Assembly: GCA_025462985.1 (NCBI GenBank)
Contig: JAOAPP010000071.1
Coordinates: forward strand, 1-7,271
Reading direction: 5' to 3'
Source of the DNA: Bryobacterales bacterium
GTDB taxonomy: Bacteria > Acidobacteriota > Terriglobia > Bryobacterales > Bryobacteraceae
DNA length: 7,271 bases
Of this stretch, positions 1 to 6,436 are shown one piece after another (positions within the stretch are counted from its first letter, which is position 1; every line of letters begins with the position of its first letter). A model generated the notes under the pieces. The model ran no database searches. It had not been told where the DNA came from and saw only the letters and a list, made by a program, of their open reading frames with translations. Both the position numbers and the translations under genes were made by a program.

Positions 1-897
1 TGCCCGATGCATTCGCCCGAAGCACTGGCGGCATTCAAGAGATATCCCGAAAGGGTCGAAGGCCACAAGGTTCGCGAACGCAGCGCAACTTTCAGCGACC
101 ATTTCTCTCAGGCGACGCTCTTCTGGAACAGTATGGCTCCGTGGGAGAAGAAGCACATTGTGGAAGCGTTCTCGTTCGAGTTGAACATGCTGGAGACCAA
201 GGCCATCCAGGAACGCGTGGTCAACGAACTACTGGTGAATGTGGCTGAGGAACTCGCGCAACAGGTCGCAGAGAACATCGGCGTGAAGGTGACGGCCACG
301 CCCAAGAAACCGACACCGCAGCCGGGCAAAGCTTCCGTCTCCGCGTCGCCGGCGCTGAGTATGGACAAACCCGCGGCTTCCATTAAAGGTCGCAAAGTAG
401 CGATTCTTGCAGCCGACGGAGTCACAGGCAAGCACATCACCGATCTAAAGCAGGAACTGGCGGCGGCGGGCGCCATGGCGGAAGTAATCGCAAAGCACGG
501 TGGAACAATCACCAGCAGCGAGGGCGAGTCGATCCCCGTAGATCGTGCTGCCCCGAATGCCACATCCGCCATTTACGACGCGGTATTTATTCCCGGCGGC
601 AAGAGCAGCGTAGCGACGCTAGCACAATCAGGCCTCAACATTCACTTCATCAATGAAGCCTTTGCTCACTTCAAGCCAATCGGAGCGACCGGAGAAGGAG
701 TGGATCTCCTGAAGAACACCGTCGCTGCTCAAATTGATCTCAGTGCCGCTGCGAGTAAGAACGGGAGTATTTCGGAGATGGCCGGTGTGGTGACGGGAAC
801 AGAAGGTGCATCATTCAGCACCTTCTTCACCCAGTTTGCAGAAGCTCTCGCCAAGCATCGCCACTTCGACCGCCAGACGGAGCTGGTTCCGGCTTAA
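1..897 (+). CDS. katE: Large-subunit (HPII/KatE-type) catalase, C-terminal part, 5' end outside window
   Basis: This is the C-terminal part of a heme catalase that converts hydrogen peroxide to water and oxygen in the cytoplasm. The frame is open from base 1, so the visible first Met at base 7 is internal and the heme-binding core lies upstream. Residues are counted from that Met. Residues 29-70 match the end of the catalase fold (FSDHFSQATLFWNSM, then HIVEAFSFELNMLETKAIQER). Residues about 95-125 form a Pro/Ala/Ser-rich linker. From about 127 (GRKVAILAADGVTG) to about 285 lies the flavodoxin/DJ-1-like domain found only on large-subunit catalases, with the IPGGKSSVATL and HFKPIGATGEG loops. 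The DJ-1 nucleophilic cysteine is absent, as is usual for catalase C-domains, so this domain is structural rather than a protease. The gene ends in TAA 2 bp before the stop of the convergent DUF72 gene, leaving no room for a separate terminator. Family assignment is firm; the symbol follows E. coli HPII by analogy. Confidence 0.93.
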   Translation, partial: CPMHSPEALAAFKRYPERVEGHKVRERSATFSDHFSQATLFWNSMAPWEKKHIVEAFSFELNMLETKAIQERVVNELLVNVAEELAQQVAENIGVKVTATPKKPTPQPGKASVSASPALSMDKPAASIKGRKVAILAADGVTGKHITDLKQELAAAGAMAEVIAKHGGTITSSEGESIPVDRAAPNATSAIYDAVFIPGGKSSVATLAQSGLNIHFINEAFAHFKPIGATGEGVDLLKNTVAAQIDLSAAASKNGSISEMAGVVTGTEGASFSTFFTQFAEALAKHRHFDRQTELVPA

Positions 898-899
898 TC

Positions 900-1640
900 T
901 CACGCAATCTGTTCTTCCGGCGGGACGCTTTGAAGTAGCTGCTCGGCATTCAAAGCACCCGCCGGCGTCTCCTCATGCTTGAAGATGGCGAACGTGGGAT
1001 AGCCATTCCCTTGGTACTGTTGAACCCGGTACGCGAGACTGCTTAGTTCGGACTCAGTGTACTCGGGCTTTCGCAGCCGGAGGTAAACAAAATCCGCCGT
1101 GAGCACATAAGGCGTTTCGAGGGTCTCATTTTCGGCGAGGCAGAGGCCGACATTGGCCGGGCGCAGAATCTCATAAATCTCGTCGTTGAACCAGCTCGCG
1201 TTTCTGAACTCGAAGGCCGTTTTGATTGAGCGCGGCAGAATGCTGACGAATTTTGCAAGACGGTCCGGCTCGGCCTTGAGCGTCGGAGGAAGCTGGAAGA
1301 GGATTGGCCCTAGTCGACCGGCGTGCTGCAGCGGGGTCAACGAATCGAGAAAGATGTGCGTAAACTCTTCGGCGCCCTCCAGTTTGAGAGAGTGCGTGAT
1401 CTTCATGTGCGCTTTCGGCAGAAAGAGAAAGCCTTCAGGAGTCGACGCTATCCACTTCTCAAACACGTTTGCCGAAGCGATACGCCGATAAGTGTAATTC
1501 ACTTCAACCGCATTGAGCCGCGAACTGTAGTACGACAAAAACTTACCGGCAGGCAGTTTCTCGGGATAGAAGTCCGGCCGCCAGCTTTCGTAGGCGAACC
1601 CTGATGTACCGCAATAAAGCTTCGCTATAGGATCAAGCAC
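900..1640 (-). CDS. DUF72 (YecE-like) family protein
   Basis: A complete 246-residue member of the DUF72 family, whose members adopt a TIM-barrel-like fold and whose biochemical role is unsettled. The family's ordered motifs are visible: CGTSGFAYESW (10-20), DFYPEKLP (23-30), the strand VEVNYTYRR (45-53), FLFLPKAHMKITHS (71-84), GPILFQLPP (111-119), AFEFRNASWF (142-151), YLRLR (186-190) and a C-terminal FAIFKHEETPAGALNA segment (217-232). Length is typical. The start is GTG at 1638-1640, which puts the CGTSGF strand close to the N-terminus as expected. The gene begins 3 bp after the stop of the molybdoenzyme gene and lacks a strong Shine-Dalgarno site, so it is probably the last gene of the minus-strand operon and translationally coupled. 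Its link to the redox pair is positional only. No truncation is seen. Confidence 0.9.
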   Translation of the reverse strand: MLDPIAKLYCGTSGFAYESWRPDFYPEKLPAGKFLSYYSSRLNAVEVNYTYRRIASANVFEKWIASTPEGFLFLPKAHMKITHSLKLEGAEEFTHIFLDSLTPLQHAGRLGPILFQLPPTLKAEPDRLAKFVSILPRSIKTAFEFRNASWFNDEIYEILRPANVGLCLAENETLETPYVLTADFVYLRLRKPEYTESELSSLAYRVQQYQGNGYPTFAIFKHEETPAGALNAEQLLQSVPPEEQIA

Positions 1641-1643
1641 GAA

Positions 1644-2402
1644 TCAAAGCCCCGCAAACCAATCGTATCCGTCTTCGGCCCAGTAATCCTCGGGCCTCTT
1701 CGCTGTGTATTGGATCGTCCCGATCCGCTTGATGTTTTTGATGCCATACTTCACCGGGATCACAAGCCGGAGAGGCGCGCCGTGTTCCGGCGTCAGCGGA
1801 GATCCATTGTACTCATATGCGAGCAGGGTTTGCGGATGCAGCGCGCTCTTCAGGTCCAGCCCGACAAAATATTCTTCATCGGGAGTCATCATTGAAACGT
1901 AAGGCGGCAGCCCCGGCCCTGGCGGAAAGTACTTGCTCGTGAAATCGGAAAACCGGGCCCCTCCCCATTGAACCACCGTGTCCCAACCTTCTATGCAGCA
2001 AAAGCGGGTGATCATGTTGACCTTTGGCAGGGACTTCACGTCCGCAACCCCCAGGTTCAGCTCCGGCCCGTGTCCGGTGTTGACGGTGAGCCGCCAGTCG
2101 CTTTCAACAGGATGATCGATGCCGATGTTGCCGTTCGGCTTCAGGGGACGAATATCGGCGCGCGAGAAAGTCGGCATCACATGGCGATCATCGAGATAGC
2201 GGTGCGCCAGCTTTCCGTTCGCGTCCAGTACGCGGCGCTCTAAATGAGGGATGCCGTCCTCGTCCTCGCGGGACTTCATCCATTCGTAAGCGCCGACCGA
2301 TGCAATCGCGGCGACGCCACCAATCAGAAATCCCCGGCGCGTGCGTTTCCGGAGTTCGGCCTTCGCCTCATCCGGCGATAGAACAATCTCGCGGTCAATC
2401 AT
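1644..2402 (-). CDS. Tat-exported sulfite-oxidase-family molybdopterin oxidoreductase
   Basis: A 252-residue periplasmic molybdenum-cofactor enzyme of the sulfite oxidase / MsrP (YedY) superfamily. The N-terminus carries a twin-arginine export signal: basic RKRTRRGFLIGG at 18-29, with R22-R23 followed by F25-L26 and a hydrophobic stretch to about 39. That implies folding with cofactor in the cytoplasm before export. The cofactor-binding core shows RFCCIEGWDTVVQWGG (133-148). By alignment with the R-x-C-V-E-A-W motif of YedY, C136 should ligate molybdenum, and C135 is an extra adjacent cysteine. Near the C-terminus LRLVIPVKYGIKNIKRI matches the conserved pterin-binding loop. There is no heme or dimerisation domain, so it is a stand-alone Mo subunit. 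ATG at 2400-2402 overlaps the stop of the upstream cytochrome gene as ATGA, implying translational coupling and a two-protein complex. The substrate cannot be read from sequence; methionine sulfoxide or another oxidised S/N compound is plausible. Confidence 0.9.
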   Translation of the reverse strand: MIDREIVLSPDEAKAELRKRTRRGFLIGGVAAIASVGAYEWMKSREDEDGIPHLERRVLDANGKLAHRYLDDRHVMPTFSRADIRPLKPNGNIGIDHPVESDWRLTVNTGHGPELNLGVADVKSLPKVNMITRFCCIEGWDTVVQWGGARFSDFTSKYFPPGPGLPPYVSMMTPDEEYFVGLDLKSALHPQTLLAYEYNGSPLTPEHGAPLRLVIPVKYGIKNIKRIGTIQYTAKRPEDYWAEDGYDWFAGL

Positions 2403-3100
2403 TTGTCACCCGCCAGTTCGTAACCGATCACCATTCCGCGGAAGTTATTCCAGCCGGCACGGAGCACTTGCGCCAGGTGTACGGCGAAGAACAAAAGATA
2501 GCCAATCGTCAGGGCAAAGTGGACGAGGCGCGCCCCTCCGTATCCGCCAAACAGGGCCGTCAACCACCCGAGTTGCGCAGGCTTGTAGATGGCGAGACCG
2601 CTCATGACCGACAGAGCGCCCATCACTACAATGGCCGAATAACTCACCTGCTGGGCCGCATTGTACTTCTGCTGCAGCGGCAGACTCTTTGCGATTCCCA
2701 AATCATAGAGGACCACCTGCCAGGCATCCCGAAAAGTAGAAAGGGATCGGGGGACCAGATACCGCCATTCACCTGAAAGGATGGTGTACGCCACATAGAG
2801 AATGCCGTTTGCGACGAAAAACCACATGATGAAAAAGTGGAGCGCCATGCCTTCGGCCAACCGGTGATCCATATGAAGGAAGTCGTAAACCTGCTTCGGG
2901 AAGAAGCGCAGCGGACCCACGTTATAGATGCTGTAAGCCCAGTAGATCAGAAGCCCGCTCCAGATCATGAGCGACAACAGCGGGAAATTGATCCAGTGAA
3001 ACCAGCGGACCGCAACCAAATGCTTGAGCTTCAGAGTAGGCATGACGACCTTGTCGGCGGACGGCGAGATTAATTGCTGCTCAACCATCCTAACGCGCAA
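2399..3100 (-). CDS. Cytochrome b561-type membrane subunit (electron donor to the Mo enzyme)
   Basis: An integral membrane b-type cytochrome of the b561 / thiosulfate-reductase cytochrome b group, likely carrying quinol electrons to the exported Mo enzyme encoded next. Counting from the TTG at 3100, four membrane segments are visible near 37-54, 86-106, 152-171 and 191-213. Candidate heme ligands are H35 (VRWFHW, TM1), H88 (ALHFF, TM2), and H194 and H208 (RLVHF and FAVHLAQV, TM4), consistent with two b hemes. It differs from the six-helix MsrQ/YedZ partner of E. coli MsrP. Start choice is uncertain. TTG at 3100 gives the longest frame, ATG at 3088 has no well-placed ribosome site, and ATG at 3043 is preceded by AAGG with 5-nt spacing and gives a family-like N-terminus (MPTLKLKHLVAVRWFHW). 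I favour 3043 as the true start. It heads the three-gene minus-strand operon. Confidence 0.88.
   Translation of the reverse strand: MRVRMVEQQLISPSADKVVMPTLKLKHLVAVRWFHWINFPLLSLMIWSGLLIYWAYSIYNVGPLRFFPKQVYDFLHMDHRLAEGMALHFFIMWFFVANGILYVAYTILSGEWRYLVPRSLSTFRDAWQVVLYDLGIAKSLPLQQKYNAAQQVSYSAIVVMGALSVMSGLAIYKPAQLGWLTALFGGYGGARLVHFALTIGYLLFFAVHLAQVLRAGWNNFRGMVIGYELAGDK
3049..3052 (-). promoter_or_regulatory. Shine-Dalgarno supporting the 3043 start of the cytochrome b gene
   Basis: On the minus strand AAGG lies 5 nt before the ATG at 3043-3041. The alternative starts at 3088 (ATG) and 3100 (TTG) lack a comparable site at normal spacing. Choosing 3043 shortens the protein by 19 residues and leaves more room for a promoter in the divergent region. 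Confidence 0.5.
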
Positions 3101-3108
3101 AAAGGTAT

Positions 3109-3123
3109 CCTGACTGCGTCAGG
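3109..3123. promoter_or_regulatory. Perfect palindrome in the divergent region, possible operator
   Basis: CCTGAC-TGC-GTCAGG is a perfect 6+6 inverted repeat with a 3-nt centre. It continues outward as TA/TA after one mismatched pair on each side. It sits between the minus-strand redox operon and the plus-strand ATP-grasp remnant. On the minus strand the hexamer TATAAC (3127-3122) overlaps its edge and resembles a -10 element, which would place the palindrome at the transcription start. I found no convincing -35: GTTTCA at 17-nt spacing matches only 3 of 6. The operator role is inference; a DNA-level relic of the ATP-grasp breakpoint is the alternative. Confidence 0.35.
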
Positions 3124-3698
3124 TTATAGTGGACTCCACGCTGGGTGAAACGGCTACGCGCTTCTTTCGCGACAAACTCGCCATGCGGATGCGCGCACAG
3201 GAGTGCCAGATTCCGGTTCCGGAGTTCACTGCGACCGTCAACTACGATCGCATTGGGAAGTTCCTGAGCTCCGTACCCGGGCCTTGGGTTCTGAAGCCGC
3301 GACTGATGGCCGGGGCGATCGGCGTCAAGAAGTTTCATCACCACCAGGACGTCTGGGATCGTATTCACAGCCTGGGCGACCAGCAATCGTTTTTTGTTCT
3401 GGAACGGTTTGTTCCAGGTGCCATTTTTCACGTCGATTCCCTCTGGCGCAAAGGGGAAATGGTCTTTGCTCTCGCCAGCGCCTACTGCACTCCCCCGCTC
3501 GAGGTGTCCCACGGCGGCGTCATTTTCACCACCCGTATTCTGCCCGAAGAGAGCGCGGATGCTCGTGCGCTGGTCGCGCTGAACGAGCGTGTTCTGAAGT
3601 CATTCGGACTGCGCGACGGAGTCTCTCATACAGAGTTCATCCGCGCGAATGCGGACGGATCGTTCTACTTCCTGGAGACTTCAGCGCGTAAACAATAG
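3114..3698 (+). pseudogene. ATP-grasp domain protein, central fragment, truncated at both ends
   Basis: This fragment holds the ATP-binding core of an ATP-grasp ligase-like protein, a fold that forms acyl-phosphate intermediates and joins a carboxylate to an amine or thiol. Numbered from the GTG at 3129: GETATRFFRDKLAMRMRAQE (6-25) is the pre-grasp helix region, WVLKPRLMAGAIGVKK (53-68) holds the ATP-binding lysine and glycine loop, LERFVPGAIFHVDS (91-104) is the hinge, and HTEFI...FYFLETSAR (167-187) supplies the metal-binding acidic residues. Remembered homologs are about 400 residues long. They carry roughly 110 more residues before this core and continue LETSAR into a VGGAHI segment. Here the frame is open only from 3114 after an in-frame TGA (3111-3113), and the sequence departs after R187 (3689) into KQ-stop. 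The missing continuation is found at 6599-6950. A short product from GTG 3129 (CAGG 5 nt upstream) is possible but would lack both end domains. Confidence 0.82.
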
Positions 3699-3704
3699 AG
3701 TTCC

Positions 3705-4676
3705 ATGATGACACTGCCACGACTTGAGCAAATGGAGGAAGCGGCACGATTGATCGTTAGTGCGATGAAGCCGACACCGGAGATTTGCTGGGCCACGCTC
3801 TCCGAACGGTGCCGTGCCCAAGTCTACGTAAAACACGAAAACCACACGCCGATTGGTGCGTTCAAGATCCGGGGTGGACTTGCCTATATCCATGACTTAG
3901 TACAAGGAAAACATCCGCCGGCCGAAATCATAGCGGCGACTCGGGGAAATCACGGCCAAAGCATCGCGTACGCAGCTCGACGTTACGGCATCGACGCGAC
4001 AATCGTGGTTCCCCAAGGCAACAGCACCGAGAAAAACATCGCGATCCAGGCTCTGGGAGCCAACCTTTTGATCCATGGCCATGATTTCCAGGCGGCGTTT
4101 GAATATGCAACCCTACAGGCGGCAGAGCGGAAATTAGCGATGATCCCTTCGTTTCATGAGGTACTAGTTCGCGGAATCGCTACGGGTAGTCTTGAGTTTT
4201 TGCGGGCGGTACCAGACCTTGAGACGGTTTATGTGCCTATCGGACTGGGCTCAGGAATTTGCGCGATGATCGCTGCGCGCGAAGCTTTGGGGCTCGCAAC
4301 CAAAATCGTCGGCGTAGTAGCGGAAAATGCTCCGGCGTATGCTCTCTCATACAACGCTGGAAAGCCAATCGCCACTGAGTCTGCGACGACCATTGCCGAC
4401 GGTGTCGACTGCCGGACGCCGGAGCCGCAGGCCGTCGAGATCATCAACCGTTATGCCGAGCGAATTGTAGAGGTGTCGGAGGCTGACATTCGAGAGGCCA
4501 TGCGCCACTATTTCACGGATACGCATAACGTGGCCGAGGGAGCAGGCGCGGCTCCTCTTGCCGCATTACTGAAAGAACCCGAAGCCATACGAGGGCGCCG
4601 TGTGGGTCTGGTTCTGACAGGAAGTAACGTCGATCGCTCCGTCTTTGCAGAAATCCTCCGAGCTGATCAGCAGTAG
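3705..4676 (+). CDS. PLP-dependent threonine/serine dehydratase-like enzyme
   Basis: A complete 323-residue fold-type II pyridoxal-phosphate enzyme of the threonine dehydratase / serine racemase group. It probably deaminates a hydroxy-amino acid (threonine to 2-oxobutanoate and ammonia, or serine or hydroxyaspartate) in the cytoplasm. GAFKIRGG (51-58) supplies the Schiff-base lysine K54. ATRGNHGQSIAYAAR (78-92) is the substrate loop, equivalent to the usual SAGNHAQG. GLGSGICA (180-187) takes the place of the phosphate-binding glycine loop, and LTGSNVD near the C-terminus corresponds to SGGNID. There is no ACT regulatory domain, so allosteric control by isoleucine is unlikely. The loop variants mark a divergent subfamily, and the exact substrate cannot be called. 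Tandem ATG codons at 3705 and 3708 follow the upstream stop by 6 bp with only a weak AGAG site. The gene sits inside the segment that separates the two ATP-grasp halves, yet it is intact. Confidence 0.87.
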   Translation: MMTLPRLEQMEEAARLIVSAMKPTPEICWATLSERCRAQVYVKHENHTPIGAFKIRGGLAYIHDLVQGKHPPAEIIAATRGNHGQSIAYAARRYGIDATIVVPQGNSTEKNIAIQALGANLLIHGHDFQAAFEYATLQAAERKLAMIPSFHEVLVRGIATGSLEFLRAVPDLETVYVPIGLGSGICAMIAAREALGLATKIVGVVAENAPAYALSYNAGKPIATESATTIADGVDCRTPEPQAVEIINRYAERIVEVSEADIREAMRHYFTDTHNVAEGAGAAPLAALLKEPEAIRGRRVGLVLTGSNVDRSVFAEILRADQQ

Positions 4677-5086
4677 CGAGATTGGCAAAGGTGCGTCTTG
4701 GGGAGCCTGCAGGGCATCCATCGCGTGGGTTTCTCCGCTAGATCGCGTGCGTGTTTCTGCAACTGGGTGAGATAGTCGAACGGATTCGCGGCGCAGAGTT
4801 CGCAGGCATGAATGAGGCTCATGAACAAATCGCCTACTTGAGCTCCGTTCAGCGACTTATAAAACAGCGCATTCTTGCGATGTAGAACAGCGCGTTTGAG
4901 TGCTCTCTCACAAAGGTTATTGTCGAGTGGCGCGTTTACGTCGCGCAGGAATGCCGTCAAGCCTTTCCAATGATTGAGCAAGTAGGCGATCGCCTTTCCC
5001 ACTCCGGAGTTTGGTTCGGTTTTCTTTTCCGCCAACTGTGCTTTCAGCCAGCTTTCCAGTTGCTTCATCACCGGACCGCTGTGCCT
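4667..5086 (-). pseudogene. IS66-family transposase, C-terminal remnant
   Basis: Roughly the last quarter of an IS66-type DDE transposase. Numbered from the GTG at 5071: HSGPVM just upstream of and at the start, EKKTEPNSGVGKAIAYLLNHW (15-35), PLDNNLCERALKR (48-60) with the catalytic Glu at 55, HRKNALFYKSLNGAQVGD (64-81), and SLIHACELCAANPFDYL (85-101). Full-length relatives are about 500 residues, so both catalytic aspartates and the N-terminal zinc and coiled-coil regions are missing. Upstream the frame stays open to 5146, but recognisable homology stops near 5086. After WMP (118-120) the tail also stops looking like IS66, and it overlaps the end of the dehydratase gene by 10 bp. No accessory IS66 orf1/orf2 genes, terminal inverted repeats or target duplications were found. 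It cannot transpose, but shows that an IS66 element was once here. Confidence 0.88.
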
Positions 5087-5155
5087 TGTCTCCTTTACGG
5101 TGGAGCGGTTGCAGAGTAAGCGAAGCAGCTCCCCTCCCCTATTTATTTACGCGCC

Positions 5156-5189
5156 GAGCACCCTTCAGTAGGAGAGGTGATAGGTGCTC
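5156..5189 (-). terminator. 7-bp hairpin after the broken hypothetical gene
   Basis: GAGCACC (5156-5162) and GGTGCTC (5183-5189) are perfect inverted repeats around a 20-nt loop. On the minus strand the hairpin begins 3 nt after the TGA (5195-5193) that closes the degenerate gene. No T-run follows, so it is at best a weak or factor-dependent terminator, or a processed 3' end. Confidence 0.35.
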
Positions 5190-5192
5190 TCT

Positions 5193-5565
5193 TCAATTGG
5201 AACAAGGCTTCGCAAAAACGAAGCGGCTCACGTTGTACCAGACTTCATTAGGAGAGCTGTAGCGGGTACCGAGATGGCGCCCCTCCGAAGCTGCGGGCCG
5301 ACTTCTGCCGGGCAGAGTTCGAGGCCGAGTTCACGGGCGCGAGCGCCGACGTAAAGCCAAGATCGGCAACCGACCTTATTATGAGAGTGATCTCGGTTTC
5401 CTGATCCGCAGCTTGGAAGCCGGCCGAGCCGAGAATGTCATTTGCGCCGTCCGCGATCCAGCACCCTGCTGCTTCCAGAGCTGTGCGAAAATCGTCGGCT
5501 GTCTTGTGACAAGTGCCGAGCTTGATTGTTTTCCAGACTCTGAATGGAGTGGGCGCGGTGGCCAT
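5193..5565 (-). pseudogene. Hypothetical-family gene broken into three reading frames
   Basis: The first 71 residues read normally from ATG 5565: FRVWKTIKLGT (8-18), KTADDFRTALEAAG (21-34), ANDILGSAGF (41-50), SVADLGF (65-71). At about 5353 the reading jumps to a second frame, giving ARARELGLELCPAEVGPQLR (5344-5285). Near 5273 it jumps to a third frame giving LGTRYSSPNEVWYNVSRFVF, then a stop at 5195. From memory, these are the successive segments of one uncharacterised bacterial protein family of roughly 140-180 residues. Two internal deletions would explain the frame changes: a short one near 5353 and a larger one, some 40 codons, near 5280. The undisturbed first frame instead runs to TAA at 5248 and would give a 105-residue protein with an unrelated tail. 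Function is unknown even for intact relatives, and no catalytic motif is evident. It lies directly upstream of the IS66 remnant on the same strand. Confidence 0.72.
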
Positions 5566-5856
5566 AGCCGATGATGCACTTAATCGTAAGCGCAGGCCTC
5601 GGAAGCGTCAGCCGCAGTTGGGCAGCGACTTGCGCCTGAAAGGCCAAACTTCAGCGCCATGACTGCGTCGTGGCGGACTTGTGGCTGTGCAAGTCAGCCA
5701 CTGCTCAGAATGCTCTAACAAGTGATTCGATGGGATGGCGAATCGTTCGTGCCGTTTCGAGAAATCAAAAAAGCGCAACTTCGTGTTGTGCGCAGGTATC
5801 GCAGGTTTAGTGGCGCGCTCGGCGTGGAGTGCGCTTGAGATAAAGGAGCAAAAACC
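5566..5856. other. 291-bp stretch without a gene, with two hairpins upstream of the exported-protein gene
   Basis: I see no credible coding frame. Two inverted repeats stand out. In 5670-5701, GTGGC and GACTTG pair with CAAGTC and GCCAC: 11 bp with one G/A mismatch and an 8-nt loop. In 5724-5744, GATTCG pairs with CGAATC around a 9-nt loop. A purine-rich run (5760-5772) follows. No clear -35/-10 pair was found for the downstream gene. The stretch may be its leader and promoter or the remains of a mobile-element end. Confidence 0.5.
5842..5848 (+). promoter_or_regulatory. Strong Shine-Dalgarno for the exported protein
   Basis: AAAGGAG lies 8 nt before the ATG at 5857. It fixes the start of the exported protein, and suggests that gene is still well translated despite the decayed surroundings. 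Confidence 0.8.
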
Positions 5857-6372
5857 ATGAAGCATCTACGTCTTGGCGCTAAATTCGGCGCGCTCACCCT
5901 GATCGTCGCAGCGGGCTGCGTTGCACTGCTGCACCCTTATAAGGCTACCGCGAATGATGATGATCACCCCGGGTTCGACCATGGCGCGAGCTATCTTACG
6001 ACCGTGACGGACTCGAATGGAAATTTTGTCACTCGCACCGTAATTACGTTGCATGCCGACCAGACGATGTGCGTGGTGGATGCTGACTCCGGTGGGCCGA
6101 ACTACTTTTTCACCGGCGAATTGGGCTCGTGGAAACCTAACGGCAAGGGTGGGGCGCTTGGAAGGACGCTTGATTTCGATTTTTTCGTCGGCCATCCAGC
6201 ATATCCAAACGGGGATGTCGCACGCGTTGATTACACGATTAGCTTCCAAAATGACGGCGGAATAGTCGGAACTCATACCGTTACCACTTTTCCGCTTCAG
6301 GACAATCCGCTCGGCGACGGCGGGACCACTCTGGTCACCTCTAACTTCACGGGCCAGTTGATAACACCTTGA
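5857..6372 (+). CDS. Small exported protein of unknown function
   Basis: A complete 171-residue protein with no function I can assign. The N-terminus is an export signal: MKHLRLGAKFG, then a hydrophobic core at 10-25. Two processing routes are possible. A signal-peptidase I site follows ATA at residue 32, or a lipobox-like AAGC could give a lipoprotein with lipidated C21. The mature part has alternating hydrophobic and polar stretches typical of beta structure: GASYLTTVTDSNGNFVTRTVITLHAD, a GELGSWKPNGKGGALGRTLDFDF segment (about 86-110), DVARVDYTISFQNDGGIVGT, and a closing TTLVTSNFTGQLITP. This suggests a small lipocalin-like or beta-sandwich domain outside the inner membrane. After the signal only one cysteine (in TMCVVD) remains. 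A strong ribosome site and a clean frame argue that it is functional. It stands alone, with no same-strand partner nearby except the truncated ATP-grasp tail. Confidence 0.82.
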   Translation: MKHLRLGAKFGALTLIVAAGCVALLHPYKATANDDDHPGFDHGASYLTTVTDSNGNFVTRTVITLHADQTMCVVDADSGGPNYFFTGELGSWKPNGKGGALGRTLDFDFFVGHPAYPNGDVARVDYTISFQNDGGIVGTHTVTTFPLQDNPLGDGGTTLVTSNFTGQLITP

Positions 6373-6436
6373 CTCGCTTAATGCGACGTGCAGAGCTTAG
6401 TAGTCCGTCAAGTCTTGATTACCGGGTATTGGGTAT

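Noticed and set aside
108..572. Long minus-strand frame opposite the catalase gene
   Set aside because: It lies wholly within the catalase coding region, its translation is low-complexity and resembles no family, and there is no ribosome site.
5116..5592. GTAAGCG at 5116-5122 and 5586-5592 as possible IS66 terminal repeats
   Set aside because: IS66 ends do begin with GTAA, but both copies point the same way, no inverted partner was found, and neither sits where an end of the transposase remnant should be.
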